Source of the DNA: Clostridiales bacterium UBA929
Lineage (GTDB): Bacteria > Bacillota > Clostridia > Oscillospirales > UBA929
Reading direction: 5' to 3'
NCBI GenBank assembly: GCA_002293625.1
Contig: DBDP01000161.1
Span: 1-10,077, forward strand
DNA length: 10,077 nt
Shown one piece after another: positions 1-5,535 of this stretch. The position numbers and the translations under genes were made by a program. Every line of letters begins with the position of its first letter. Positions within the stretch are counted from its first letter, which is position 1. The notes beneath the pieces were generated by a model. That model ran no database searches and was not told where the DNA came from. It saw only the letters and a list, made by a program, of their open reading frames with translations.

Positions 1-562
1 GCAGCAAGGCGCGGGCGTGTCCTTCGGAGAGCCTCCCTCCCCGCACCATATCCAGCACCGGCGTGGGCAGCGTCAGCAGGCGCAGGGCATTGGCGATGGC
101 AGGGCGGCTGCGCCCCACCTCCTTGGATATCTCCTCCTGCGTCAGGTCAAAATTGTCTATCAGGGCTTTATACCCTTCGGCGATTTCCACCGCGTTCAGG
201 TCTTCCCGCTGCAGGTTCTCAATCAACGACAGCTCGGTTGCGCGGCGGTCGTCGGCGTCGAAGATACGCACCGGCACCGAAGTCAGCCCCGCCATACGGG
301 AGGCTCGCCAGCGGCGTTCCCCCGCGATGATCTGATACGTACCCGACGGCTGACGCCGCACCCAAAGCGGCGACAGGACACCGTTCTGCGCGATATTCTC
401 GGCCAGTTCCGCAAGCGCCGTTTCGTCAAACGCTCTACGCGGCTGGGCGGAGTTGGGTTCCACTTCGCTTACACGCAGTTCCACCGTTCCGTTTTCGGGG
501 GAGCGTACCGCCGCGTCGCCCAAAAGCGCGCCCAAGCCGCGCCCAAGACCCGTATTCTTCAT
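1..562 (-). CDS. parB: ParB/Spo0J chromosome-partitioning protein, C-terminal part missing at window edge
   Basis: CTP-dependent DNA clamp that loads at parS and spreads along nearby DNA for origin segregation. The first 187 codons are visible. They show the N-terminal ParA-stimulating motif GLGRGLGALLG (residues 5-15), the CTP-binding motif GERRWRAS (81-88), the ENLQRED box (116-121), and a helix-turn-helix near residues 142-162 (EEISKEVGRSRPAIANALRL). The reading frame is open to base 1, so the dimerisation domain lies outside the window. The start at 562 is preferred over an in-frame ATG at 571, because the GGAGAGG at 573-579 is about 10 nt from 562 but only 1 nt from 571. The gene begins 1 bp after the parA stop, so the two are almost surely co-transcribed. 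A perfect parS target lies at 2959-2974. Spo0J is the likely class; Noc is a less likely paralogue because parA is directly upstream. Confidence 0.96.
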   Translation of the reverse strand, partial: MKNTGLGRGLGALLGDAAVRSPENGTVELRVSEVEPNSAQPRRAFDETALAELAENIAQNGVLSPLWVRRQPSGTYQIIAGERRWRASRMAGLTSVPVRIFDADDRRATELSLIENLQREDLNAVEIAEGYKALIDNFDLTQEEISKEVGRSRPAIANALRLLTLPTPVLDMVRGGRLSEGHARALL

Positions 563-563
563 A

Positions 564-1322
564 TCACGCATTCCTCTCCATAATCTCCCGCGCCAGCGCG
601 TCGTAACAGTCGGCGCCGCGGGACGCCGGATCGTATTTCTGCACCGGCATTCCGTGGCTGGGCGCCTCCGAGAGCCGCACGTTGCGCGGTATAACCGTTT
701 TGTATACCTTCCCGGGGAAGTGACGCTTCACTTCCTCGGCTACCTGAAGCGATAAATTGGTGCGCGCGTCAAACATCGTCAGCAAGACGCCCTCAATATC
801 TAAGTTCGCGTTCAGCCCGCCCTGCCGGATGGCGCGGACGCTGTATAAAAGGTCGCTCAAGCCCTCCAGTGCGTAGTATTCACACTGCACGGGAACCAAA
901 AACGTATCGGCCGCGCACAGACCGTTGAGTGTCAGCAATCCCAAAGACGGCGGGCAATCGATCAAGGTGTAGTCGTACTGCTCCCCCAGAGTACGCAGAA
1001 CGGTGCGCAGGCGGTGTTCGCGCTGCGGCAGACCCATCAGCTCAATCTCCGCGCCCGACAACGCTTTCCCGGCGGGCATGATGTCGCAGTAGGGCGTCCT
1101 GTGTACCGCGGAATGGGGGTCGGCCAGCCGTATGACCGCGTCATAGGAACCCGGCGCGACACTCTTGGAAAGCCCCGTACCCGACGTCGCGTTCCCCTGC
1201 GGGTCGAAGTCGCAGAGCAAGACGCGCTGCCCCGCCTCATAGAGTGCGTAGGCTGTGTTGACGCAGGTCGTCGTCTTTCCCACGCCGCCTTTTTGGTTAA
1301 CGATGGCGATAATCTTCCCCAT
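564..1322 (-). CDS. parA: ParA/Soj chromosome-partitioning ATPase
   Basis: Deviant Walker-type ATPase that binds DNA nonspecifically as an ATP dimer and is stimulated by ParB; Soj homologues also affect replication initiation through DnaA. The protein is 252 aa, the normal Soj length. It has the deviant Walker A motif KGGVGKTT at residues 11-18, the DFDPQGNATSGTG segment after D40, a Walker B region (TLIDCPPSLGLLTLNG), and the conserved C-terminal stretch IPRNVRLSEAPSHGMP. The start chosen is 1322 (MGKIIAIVNQKGG). The frame also contains an ATG at 1358, but that lies upstream of the predicted transcription start. A GGGGGG run sits about 5 nt upstream of the ATG. A TTGCCA/TAAAAT promoter lies just upstream and parB just downstream. 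The gidA/gidB genes often found before parA are absent; a small-ORF unit lies there instead. Confidence 0.97.
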   Translation of the reverse strand: MGKIIAIVNQKGGVGKTTTCVNTAYALYEAGQRVLLCDFDPQGNATSGTGLSKSVAPGSYDAVIRLADPHSAVHRTPYCDIMPAGKALSGAEIELMGLPQREHRLRTVLRTLGEQYDYTLIDCPPSLGLLTLNGLCAADTFLVPVQCEYYALEGLSDLLYSVRAIRQGGLNANLDIEGVLLTMFDARTNLSLQVAEEVKRHFPGKVYKTVIPRNVRLSEAPSHGMPVQKYDPASRGADCYDALAREIMERNA

Positions 1323-1348
1323 TGTGACCCCCCAATGTATATAAACGT

Positions 1349-1377
1349 ATTTTAACACATTTTTCCCGCTGTGGCAA
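1349..1377 (-). promoter_or_regulatory. Probable sigma-A-type promoter of parA-parB
   Basis: On the minus strand TTGCCA (1377-1372) and TAAAAT (1354-1349) are separated by exactly 17 bp. The predicted start, near 1342, leaves a leader of about 20 nt that contains the G-rich ribosome binding site. It lies between the terminator of the preceding small-ORF unit and parA, so parAB appears to be an independent transcription unit. Confidence 0.7.
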
Positions 1378-1420
1378 TGGGGACTTTTTTGTAAAACCGC
1401 GCCGTTCTCTTGCGTATCGC

Positions 1421-1452
1421 AAAAAAGAGTGGTATACTCATTTGTATACCAC
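1421..1452 (-). terminator. Intrinsic terminator of the small-ORF unit
   Basis: Bases 1429-1437 (GTGGTATAC) and 1444-1452 (GTATACCAC) form a perfect 9-bp stem with a 6-nt loop. Read on the minus strand, the stem is followed by TC and then six T residues (1426-1421). It starts 10 bp after the stop codon of the 50-codon minus-strand ORF, which supports that ORF being transcribed and insulates it from parA. Confidence 0.75.
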
Positions 1453-1462
1453 CTTGATATTG

Positions 1463-1615
1463 TTATGGTTTCTTCGGCTCCTCGTCTTCTTGCGTGAGCT
1501 TGTTATAATACACCTCTACCGGCATCACCGGGTAAGCGGCGGGTGTGCGCGAGATATTGTAGTTTTTCGGCAGACTGAACGGGTCTTTTTTTCCGCCGGG
1601 TTTCTTCGCGGACAT
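1463..1615 (-). CDS. Hypothetical 50-aa small protein
   Basis: I do not recognise this protein. The frame reads from ATG at 1615 to TAA at 1465-1463 and encodes 50 residues. It begins MSAKKPGGKKDPF, has a middle rich in P, Y and V (TPAAYPVMPVEVYYNK), and ends in a charged tail (QEDEEPKKP). There is no signal peptide or membrane segment, so it should be cytosolic. Support for reality comes from context: an AAGGGGG ribosome binding site 7 nt upstream, a good promoter at 1753-1781, a terminator just after the stop, and codons ending in G or C as in neighbouring genes. A 76-codon frame at 1503-1733 on the same strand overlaps it out of frame but has no suitable ribosome binding site and ignores the terminator placement. 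The basic N-terminus and acidic C-terminus could suit nucleic-acid or protein binding, but no function can be assigned. Confidence 0.65.
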   Translation of the reverse strand: MSAKKPGGKKDPFSLPKNYNISRTPAAYPVMPVEVYYNKLTQEDEEPKKP

Positions 1616-1648
1616 ATGGTAGCCCCCTTACTTTCTCTTTTAGGTAAC

Positions 1649-1746
1649 CTCGAAAAACTCCCGCTCCGGTCCGCGATACCGCGCCAGAGGCGCCTGCTCG
1701 CAAGCGCTCCGCTCGTTCGCCTTCGGCAAACAATAAGTTTTTCGAG
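1649..1746 (-). ncRNA. Candidate structured leader RNA (or palindromic repeat element) upstream of the small ORF
   Basis: Bases 1649-1659 (CTCGAAAAACT) and 1736-1746 (AGTTTTTCGAG) are perfect 11-bp inverted repeats around a GC-rich 76-nt core. As minus-strand RNA the core can fold into at least three hairpins inside the outer stem. One pairs 1731-1725 with 1721-1715 around GAA. One pairs 1714-1710 with 1706-1702. One pairs GCGCC (1693-1689) with GGCGC (1685-1681) around TCU. The predicted transcription start of the upstream promoter falls at about 1746, so the RNA would begin with the outer stem. Ribosome binding site and small ORF follow 19-33 nt later. It matches no riboswitch class I can recognise. 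The alternative is a dispersed palindromic repeat with terminal inverted repeats; no target-site duplication is evident. Confidence 0.45.
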
Positions 1747-1752
1747 CGTCCT

Positions 1753-1781
1753 ATTTTAGTTTACGTATAAACCCCTAACAA
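1753..1781 (-). promoter_or_regulatory. Probable promoter of the structured-leader/small-ORF unit
   Basis: Minus-strand TTGTTA (1781-1776) and TAAAAT (1758-1753) have a 17-bp spacer, giving a predicted start near 1746. This coincides with the first base of the 11-bp inverted repeat. It overlaps the opposing cdd promoter, so the two directions probably compete for polymerase. Confidence 0.6.
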
Positions 1782-1787
1782 TATACT
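1760..1787 (+). promoter_or_regulatory. Possible promoter of cdd-mscS
   Basis: TTTACG (1760-1765) and TATACT (1782-1787) are 16 bp apart, placing the start near 1794, just before the AAAGGA ribosome binding site of cdd. The leader would be very short (about 15 nt). The sequence GTTTA-CGTA-TAAAC at 1759-1772 is an imperfect palindrome inside both divergent promoters and could be an operator. Confidence 0.45.
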
Positions 1788-1808
1788 GTCTCAGAAAGGA
1801 TGATCATC

Positions 1809-2207
1809 ATGACCGACCGTCAATTGATCGAAGCCGCGATGAAAGCGCGGCAAAACGCCTACGCCCCCTATTCCGATTTCGCCGTGGGCGCAGCGCTCCT
1901 CACCGCCGATGGCAAAGTATTTACGGGAAGCAACGTGGAGTGCGCAAGTTACCCCTCCGGATGCTGCGCGGAGCGCGTCGCGCTCTACACGGCTGTCGCG
2001 GCGGGCGCGCGCAATTTCGTAACGCTTGCCGTGACCGGCTGGAAACGCGACGAGGAGGGAAAACCCTGTATGCCCTGCGGCATGTGCCGTCAAGCGCTCT
2101 ATGAATTCAACACCGATCTGCGAATCATCACCGGTTCACCCGACAACATCAAGGTTTTCGTTCTCAAGGAGATCTTCCCCTACGGCTTCGGGAGATACGG
2201 TGTATGA
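1809..2207 (+). CDS. cdd: Cytidine deaminase
   Basis: Zinc enzyme that deaminates cytidine and deoxycytidine to the uridine forms in pyrimidine salvage. The 132-aa product matches the small homotetrameric class. The zinc ligands and proton shuttle are all present: C53-A-E55 (GCCAERVA) and PCGMCRQ with C90 and C93. The N-terminal YAPYSDFAVGAAL and the substrate-binding GSNVECASY segments are intact. The start at 1809 is preferred over an in-frame ATG at 1800, because AAAGGA (1795-1800) is 8 nt from 1809 and would overlap the earlier codon. The stop overlaps the next start in ATGA (2204-2207), so translation of the channel gene is probably coupled to it. In many Firmicutes cdd sits with era or deo genes; here it stands alone with a channel gene. 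Confidence 0.95.
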   Translation: MTDRQLIEAAMKARQNAYAPYSDFAVGAALLTADGKVFTGSNVECASYPSGCCAERVALYTAVAAGARNFVTLAVTGWKRDEEGKPCMPCGMCRQALYEFNTDLRIITGSPDNIKVFVLKEIFPYGFGRYGV

Positions 2208-2758
2208 CTCTGCTGACGCAAACGCCGGAGGAAGCGTTTAACCTCTTTACGTTCCTGCGGGAACAGTTTACCAAGCACGAATGGCTTAAACGCTTGCTCT
2301 ACTGCGTCGCCGTTGTGCTGGTCGCGATTATCGCCACCGCCGTCGTTCGCTTTGTCATCCGCCGTTACATGGGCAAGCGCGGCGGTCGCAACCTCCGCGC
2401 CGACACGATCACCAAGCTGCTGCTCAGCGTCGTCAGTTACATCGTCTGGTTTTTGGCGGTCATCCAGCTTCTCACGGTTGGACTGGGGCTGGACGTTCTT
2501 TCCCTTATCGCCGCCGCCGGTGTTTTGGGCGTCGCCGTCGGCTTCGGCGCGCAAACGCTGGTCAAGGACGTAATCACCGGCTTCTTCATCCTCTTTGAGA
2601 ACCAATTCTCGGTCGGCGAGAAAGTCACGATCGACGCCTTCCCCGGCACCGTGGAAGGGCTGGGGCTTCGCAGCACCAAAATCCGCGCCGAAAACGGTGA
2701 TTTGCTGATTATCCCGAACAGTTCCATCGCGCGTGTAATCAACCACAGCCGGACGTAA
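2204..2758 (+). CDS. Short MscS-family mechanosensitive channel lacking the C-terminal domain
   Basis: Likely membrane channel of the MscS family, which releases solutes on hypo-osmotic shock. The 184-aa sequence shows a membrane helix at about residues 30-52, a second at about 70-95, and the pore helix with its small-residue pattern at about 98-131 (AAAGVLGVAVGFGAQTLVKD). The beta domain (about 132-180) ends in the typical PNSSIARVINHSR. E. coli MscS is 286 aa, so roughly the last 100 residues, the alpha/beta vestibule and C-terminal barrel, are missing. The stop is followed within about 35 bp by intergenic repeats. This could be a naturally short family form or a gene truncated by repeat insertion or deletion. 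The start overlaps the cdd stop (ATGA). No separate ribosome binding site is obvious, consistent with coupling. Confidence 0.85.
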   Translation: MTLLTQTPEEAFNLFTFLREQFTKHEWLKRLLYCVAVVLVAIIATAVVRFVIRRYMGKRGGRNLRADTITKLLLSVVSYIVWFLAVIQLLTVGLGLDVLSLIAAAGVLGVAVGFGAQTLVKDVITGFFILFENQFSVGEKVTIDAFPGTVEGLGLRSTKIRAENGDLLIIPNSSIARVINHSRT

Positions 2759-2790
2759 GATACTCCGTCCCGCCGGTTCCCCCGTCCCCC

Positions 2791-2939
2791 CGTAGGGACG
2801 ACCGCCCTCGCGTCCGTCGTGTCTATCGTCTTTTCATGCCCCTTGCGGACAGTCGTGTCTATCCCCCGTTTGTGCCTCTTGCGGGAGGATTGCCATCCGC
2901 CCCTACGGATATACGGGCGATTGCGAATCGCCCCTACGG
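2791..2939 (+). repeat. Intergenic palindromic repeat cluster 1
   Basis: A gene-free stretch built of short modules joined by CCCTACGG/CGTAGGG linkers. Most regular is the palindrome GGGCGATTGCGAATCGCCC (2915-2933), with perfect 8-bp arms. CGCCCCTACGG occurs twice (2898-2908 and 2929-2939), and its partial complement CGTAGGG begins the cluster at 2791. The same style of module, with the ATTGCGAATT core, recurs at 6539-6644. No convincing ORF lies here. Such elements are usually dispersed through a genome; copy number cannot be seen from this window. Confidence 0.7.
2816..2887 (+). repeat. Two imperfect 36-bp tandem units within repeat cluster 1
   Basis: Unit 2816-2851 and unit 2852-2887 both start with GTCGTGTCTATC and both carry a TGCC(C/T)CTTGCGG block in the same position. 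By hand alignment 26 of 36 positions match. They directly abut, with no spacer between them. Confidence 0.6.
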
Positions 2940-2958
2940 CATACCCCCGGACATAAAT

Positions 2959-2974
2959 TGTTTCACGTGAAACA
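2959..2974. promoter_or_regulatory. parS, centromere-like ParB loading site
   Basis: The 16-bp palindrome TGTTTCACGTGAAACA exactly matches the consensus parS site bound by Spo0J/ParB in Bacillus subtilis and most bacteria. It lies in the intergenic space between the convergent cdd-mscS and lgt-folD-fhs operons, about 2.4 kb from parB. It is the only copy I see in the window. With parAB so close, it is very likely a functional origin-proximal nucleation site. Confidence 0.95.
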
Positions 2975-2992
2975 CTATTTTTCCAAAAATAC

Positions 2993-3030
2993 ACGGATAT
3001 TCTTTCTCTCGGAAAGAATATCCGTTTTTT
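2993..3030 (+). terminator. Convergent (bidirectional) intrinsic terminator
   Basis: ACGGATATTCTTT (2993-3005) and AAAGAATATCCGT (3013-3025) form a perfect 13-bp stem with a 7-nt loop. On the plus strand it is followed by a T run to 3030. On the minus strand the stem is followed by GTATTTTTGG and preceded by an A run. It lies between the ends of mscS (plus) and fhs (minus), so it can serve both. Confidence 0.88.
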
Positions 3031-3063
3031 CCGCGGTTAAAATTCGGAATTCCCGGAATCTGC

Positions 3064-4656
3064 TTAAAACAAACCGGTAATTTTTCCGTCCGGTGTTATG
3101 TCAATCTTCTCGTACGCGGGGACTTTCGGAAGACCCGGCATTGTCATAATCCCGCCCGCTATGGCGACGGCGAATCCCGCGCCCGCGCTGAGGCGCATCT
3201 CCCCGATCCGAATGCGGAACCCTTTGGGACGTCCCGCCATGTCCTTATCGTCAGACAGCGAGTATTGCGTTTTCGCGATGCAGACCGGCAGTCCGCCGTA
3301 ACCGAGCTTCTCCAGCTTTTCGGCGAACGCGCGCGCCGGTTCGTCGAAGTCCGCGCCGTCCGCGCCGTACACATTTTTCGCGACTAACTCTATCTTCTCC
3401 ATAAGTGTTATGTCAAGCGGGTAAACCGTCTTGGGCTCATACGGTTCTGCTTCCAAAAACGGGATTACTGCTCCCGCCAACGCCTCCGCGCCCGCTCCGC
3501 CCCGCGCGTGTCCTTCATAAACGGCGCTGTCCGCTCCGGCGGCGCGGCAAACCTCCGCGATTTCCGCCAAATCTTCGTTCGTGTCATCACCAAAGCGGTT
3601 GATTGCTACGACGGCGGGCAGTCCAAACCGCTCCTTCACGTTTTCGATGTGTGCCAGCAGGTTGTCCATGCCCCCGTCGCGCCGCGCCGCCCGCACCGTC
3701 GCGACGATGACACAGACGGAGGGTTTCAGTCCGCCCGTTCGGCACTTGATGTCGATAAACTTCTCCGCACCCAAGTCCGCTCCAAACCCGGCTTCTGTCA
3801 CCGCCACATCACCCAGCGCAAGCGCGGCTCGCGTCGCGATCAGCGTATTGCAGCCGTGCGCGATATTCGCGAACGGGCCGCCGTGGATCAACGTCGGTGT
3901 CCCTTCCAGCGTCTGCGCAAGGTTTGGTTTCAGCGCGTCCCGCAGCAGCGCCGCCATTGCGCCGTGTACGTTCAAGTCGGCACATGTAACCGCGCCGCCG
4001 TCGCGGCTGAAACCTACCACAATCTCCCCGAGCCGCCGTTTGCAGTCGGCGGGGTCGGCCGCGAGGCAAAGAATCGCCATGACCTCACTTGCCGCCGTGA
4101 TGTTGAACCCGTCTTCTCTCAGTGTACCGCGCTTTTTGCTTCCCACTTGAATCTTGCGCAGCGCGCGGTCGTTCATGTCCATGCAGCGCTTCCATATGAC
4201 TGTCTCCAGCCCCAGCGCGTTGCCTTGGAATAGGTGGTTGTCGATTGCCGCCGAGAGCAGATTATTCGCCGCCGTAACGGCGTGCAGGTCGCCATTGAAA
4301 TGGAGGTTAATGTCCTCCATCGGCACCACCTGCGCGTACCCTCCTCCGGCCGCGCCGCCCTTCATGCCAAACACCGGACCGAGCGACGGCTCCCGCAGGC
4401 ACAGCACCGCCTTCCTGCCAAGCCTTCGCAGCCCGTCAGCCAGCCCGACGCTGACGGTCGTCTTACCCTCCCCCGCCGGGGTGGGCGTCACCGCCGTCAC
4501 CAGCACGAGGCGTCCTTGCCGCCCTGTTGGGAGGCTCGCTATCTTCGCCTTATACCTCCCATACGGCTCCCATTGCTCGTCAGTCAGCCCCAGCTCGCCC
4601 GCGATCTCCGCAATCGGGCGCAGTTTCGCGCTTTGCGCGATTTCTATATCTGTCAT
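3064..4656 (-). CDS. fhs: Formate-tetrahydrofolate ligase (formyl-THF synthetase), slightly short
   Basis: Cytosolic ATP-dependent ligase joining formate to tetrahydrofolate to give 10-formyl-THF for purine and formyl-Met synthesis or, in acetogens, the methyl branch of the Wood-Ljungdahl pathway. The sequence has the ATP loop TPTPAGEGKTT (57-67), the long conserved block EPSLGPVFGMKGGAAGGGY (89-107) followed by VPMEDINLHFNGD, the LIHGGPFANIAHGCNT block, and the conserved end MTMPGLPKVPA...GKITGLF. At 530 aa it is about 25-30 residues shorter than typical 555-560 aa homologues. The shortfall falls in two places: residues 40-50, which here read ASLPTGRQGRL, and a loop after VATVRA (about residue 330). 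GGGGTG about 7 nt upstream supports the ATG at 4656. folD ends 30 bp upstream, and the two act in consecutive steps. The terminator at 2993-3025 follows the gene. Confidence 0.96.
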   Translation of the reverse strand: MTDIEIAQSAKLRPIAEIAGELGLTDEQWEPYGRYKAKIASLPTGRQGRLVLVTAVTPTPAGEGKTTVSVGLADGLRRLGRKAVLCLREPSLGPVFGMKGGAAGGGYAQVVPMEDINLHFNGDLHAVTAANNLLSAAIDNHLFQGNALGLETVIWKRCMDMNDRALRKIQVGSKKRGTLREDGFNITAASEVMAILCLAADPADCKRRLGEIVVGFSRDGGAVTCADLNVHGAMAALLRDALKPNLAQTLEGTPTLIHGGPFANIAHGCNTLIATRAALALGDVAVTEAGFGADLGAEKFIDIKCRTGGLKPSVCVIVATVRAARRDGGMDNLLAHIENVKERFGLPAVVAINRFGDDTNEDLAEIAEVCRAAGADSAVYEGHARGGAGAEALAGAVIPFLEAEPYEPKTVYPLDITLMEKIELVAKNVYGADGADFDEPARAFAEKLEKLGYGGLPVCIAKTQYSLSDDKDMAGRPKGFRIRIGEMRLSAGAGFAVAIAGGIMTMPGLPKVPAYEKIDITPDGKITGLF

Positions 4657-4686
4657 ATTTTCACCCCATTAAGAACCGGAATCGGT

Positions 4687-5535
4687 CTACAAACGTAAAC
4701 CTTCGGCGGCAAGTATCGTATTCTGCATCAGCACCGCGCGCGTCATCGGCCCGACGCCGCCCGGCACGGGCGTGATGTAGGAAGCAATCGGCTCCGCTTC
4801 GTTGAATACGACGTCCCCCGCCAGCTTGCCGTCCGGCTTCTTGTTCATTGCCACGTCCACGACAACCGCGCCCGTCTTAATCATTTCGCCGTTAATCAGC
4901 CCCAGTTTCCCCACAGCGGATACCAAGATATCCGCTTGTCGTGTTACCGCGCCCAAATCTGGCGTGCGGCTGTGGCAGACAGAAACGGTGGCGTGCCGTG
5001 CCAGCAGAAGCTGCGCCATCGGCTTGCCTACGATATGGGAACGCCCGACGACGACGCAATGCTTCCCCTTCGGGTCGATGCCGTAGGTATCAAGCAGCGC
5101 CAAGACGCCCGCCGGCGTACACGGCAGAAAACGGGGGCGGTCAAGCGCGATCAGCCCGACATTCTCCGGGTGCAGTGCGTCCACGTCTTTTTTCGGGTCG
5201 ACCGCGCCGGTGACGGCAAAGGTGTCGATCCCCTTCGGGAACGGCTGCTGAATCAAAATGCCGTGTACGCCGGGGTCGGCGTTCAGCGTTTTGATCAGCG
5301 CAATAAGCTCGTCTTGCCCTGTTTCCTCCGGGAGGCGGCGCGTAATGCCTGTGATGCCGCACTCCTCGCAGTCTTTTTGCTTGTGCCGCACATAAATTGC
5401 CGAGGCAGGGTCGCCGCCGACCAGGATTACCTCCAGCTTAGGCTCGATTCCCCGTTCTCTTAGTCTTCCCGCGCGGGATAACACCTCATTCTTGATCGCC
5501 TTTGAAGTTGTAATCCCATTGAGGATCTCCGCCAT
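4687..5535 (-). CDS. folD: Bifunctional methylene-THF dehydrogenase / methenyl-THF cyclohydrolase
   Basis: Cytosolic enzyme that oxidises 5,10-methylene-THF to methenyl-THF with NAD(P) and hydrolyses it to 10-formyl-THF, the product also made by Fhs downstream. The 282-aa length is normal. Catalytic residues align by motif: Y48 and K52 in YVRHKQKDCEECGI, Q96 in GILIQQPFP, and D119 in KDVDALHPENVG. The dinucleotide-binding region reads VVVGRSHIVGKPMAQLL (161-177) followed by CHSRT, and the C-terminal PVPGGVGPMTRAVLMQNT is intact. The start overlaps the end of lgt by 50 bp. It is still the best choice, because the sequence begins with the family-typical ILNG and AGGGGG sits 9 nt upstream inside lgt. 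Co-transcription and translational coupling with lgt are likely. Confidence 0.96.
   Translation of the reverse strand: MAEILNGITTSKAIKNEVLSRAGRLRERGIEPKLEVILVGGDPASAIYVRHKQKDCEECGITGITRRLPEETGQDELIALIKTLNADPGVHGILIQQPFPKGIDTFAVTGAVDPKKDVDALHPENVGLIALDRPRFLPCTPAGVLALLDTYGIDPKGKHCVVVGRSHIVGKPMAQLLLARHATVSVCHSRTPDLGAVTRQADILVSAVGKLGLINGEMIKTGAVVVDVAMNKKPDGKLAGDVVFNEAEPIASYITPVPGGVGPMTRAVLMQNTILAAEGLRL

Noticed and set aside
1503..1733. 76-codon minus-strand ORF overlapping the small-ORF region
   Set aside because: It has no ribosome binding site at a proper distance, runs through the hairpin-rich leader and is out of frame with the better-supported 50-codon ORF.
2816..2887. CRISPR-like direct repeats
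   Set aside because: Only two divergent 36-bp units that abut with no spacers, and no cas genes.
2437..2994. 185-codon minus-strand ORF spanning mscS end, repeats and parS
   Set aside because: It merely translates the complement of mscS, the intergenic repeats and the parS palindrome (read as VSRET).
2980..3030. Mobile-element terminal inverted repeat
   Set aside because: The 13-bp stem with a flanking T run between convergent genes is better explained as a terminator.
3508..4233. 241-codon plus-strand ORF
   Set aside because: Antisense shadow of fhs; composition rich in R, H, Q and V from reading GC-rich codons backwards, with no family motif.
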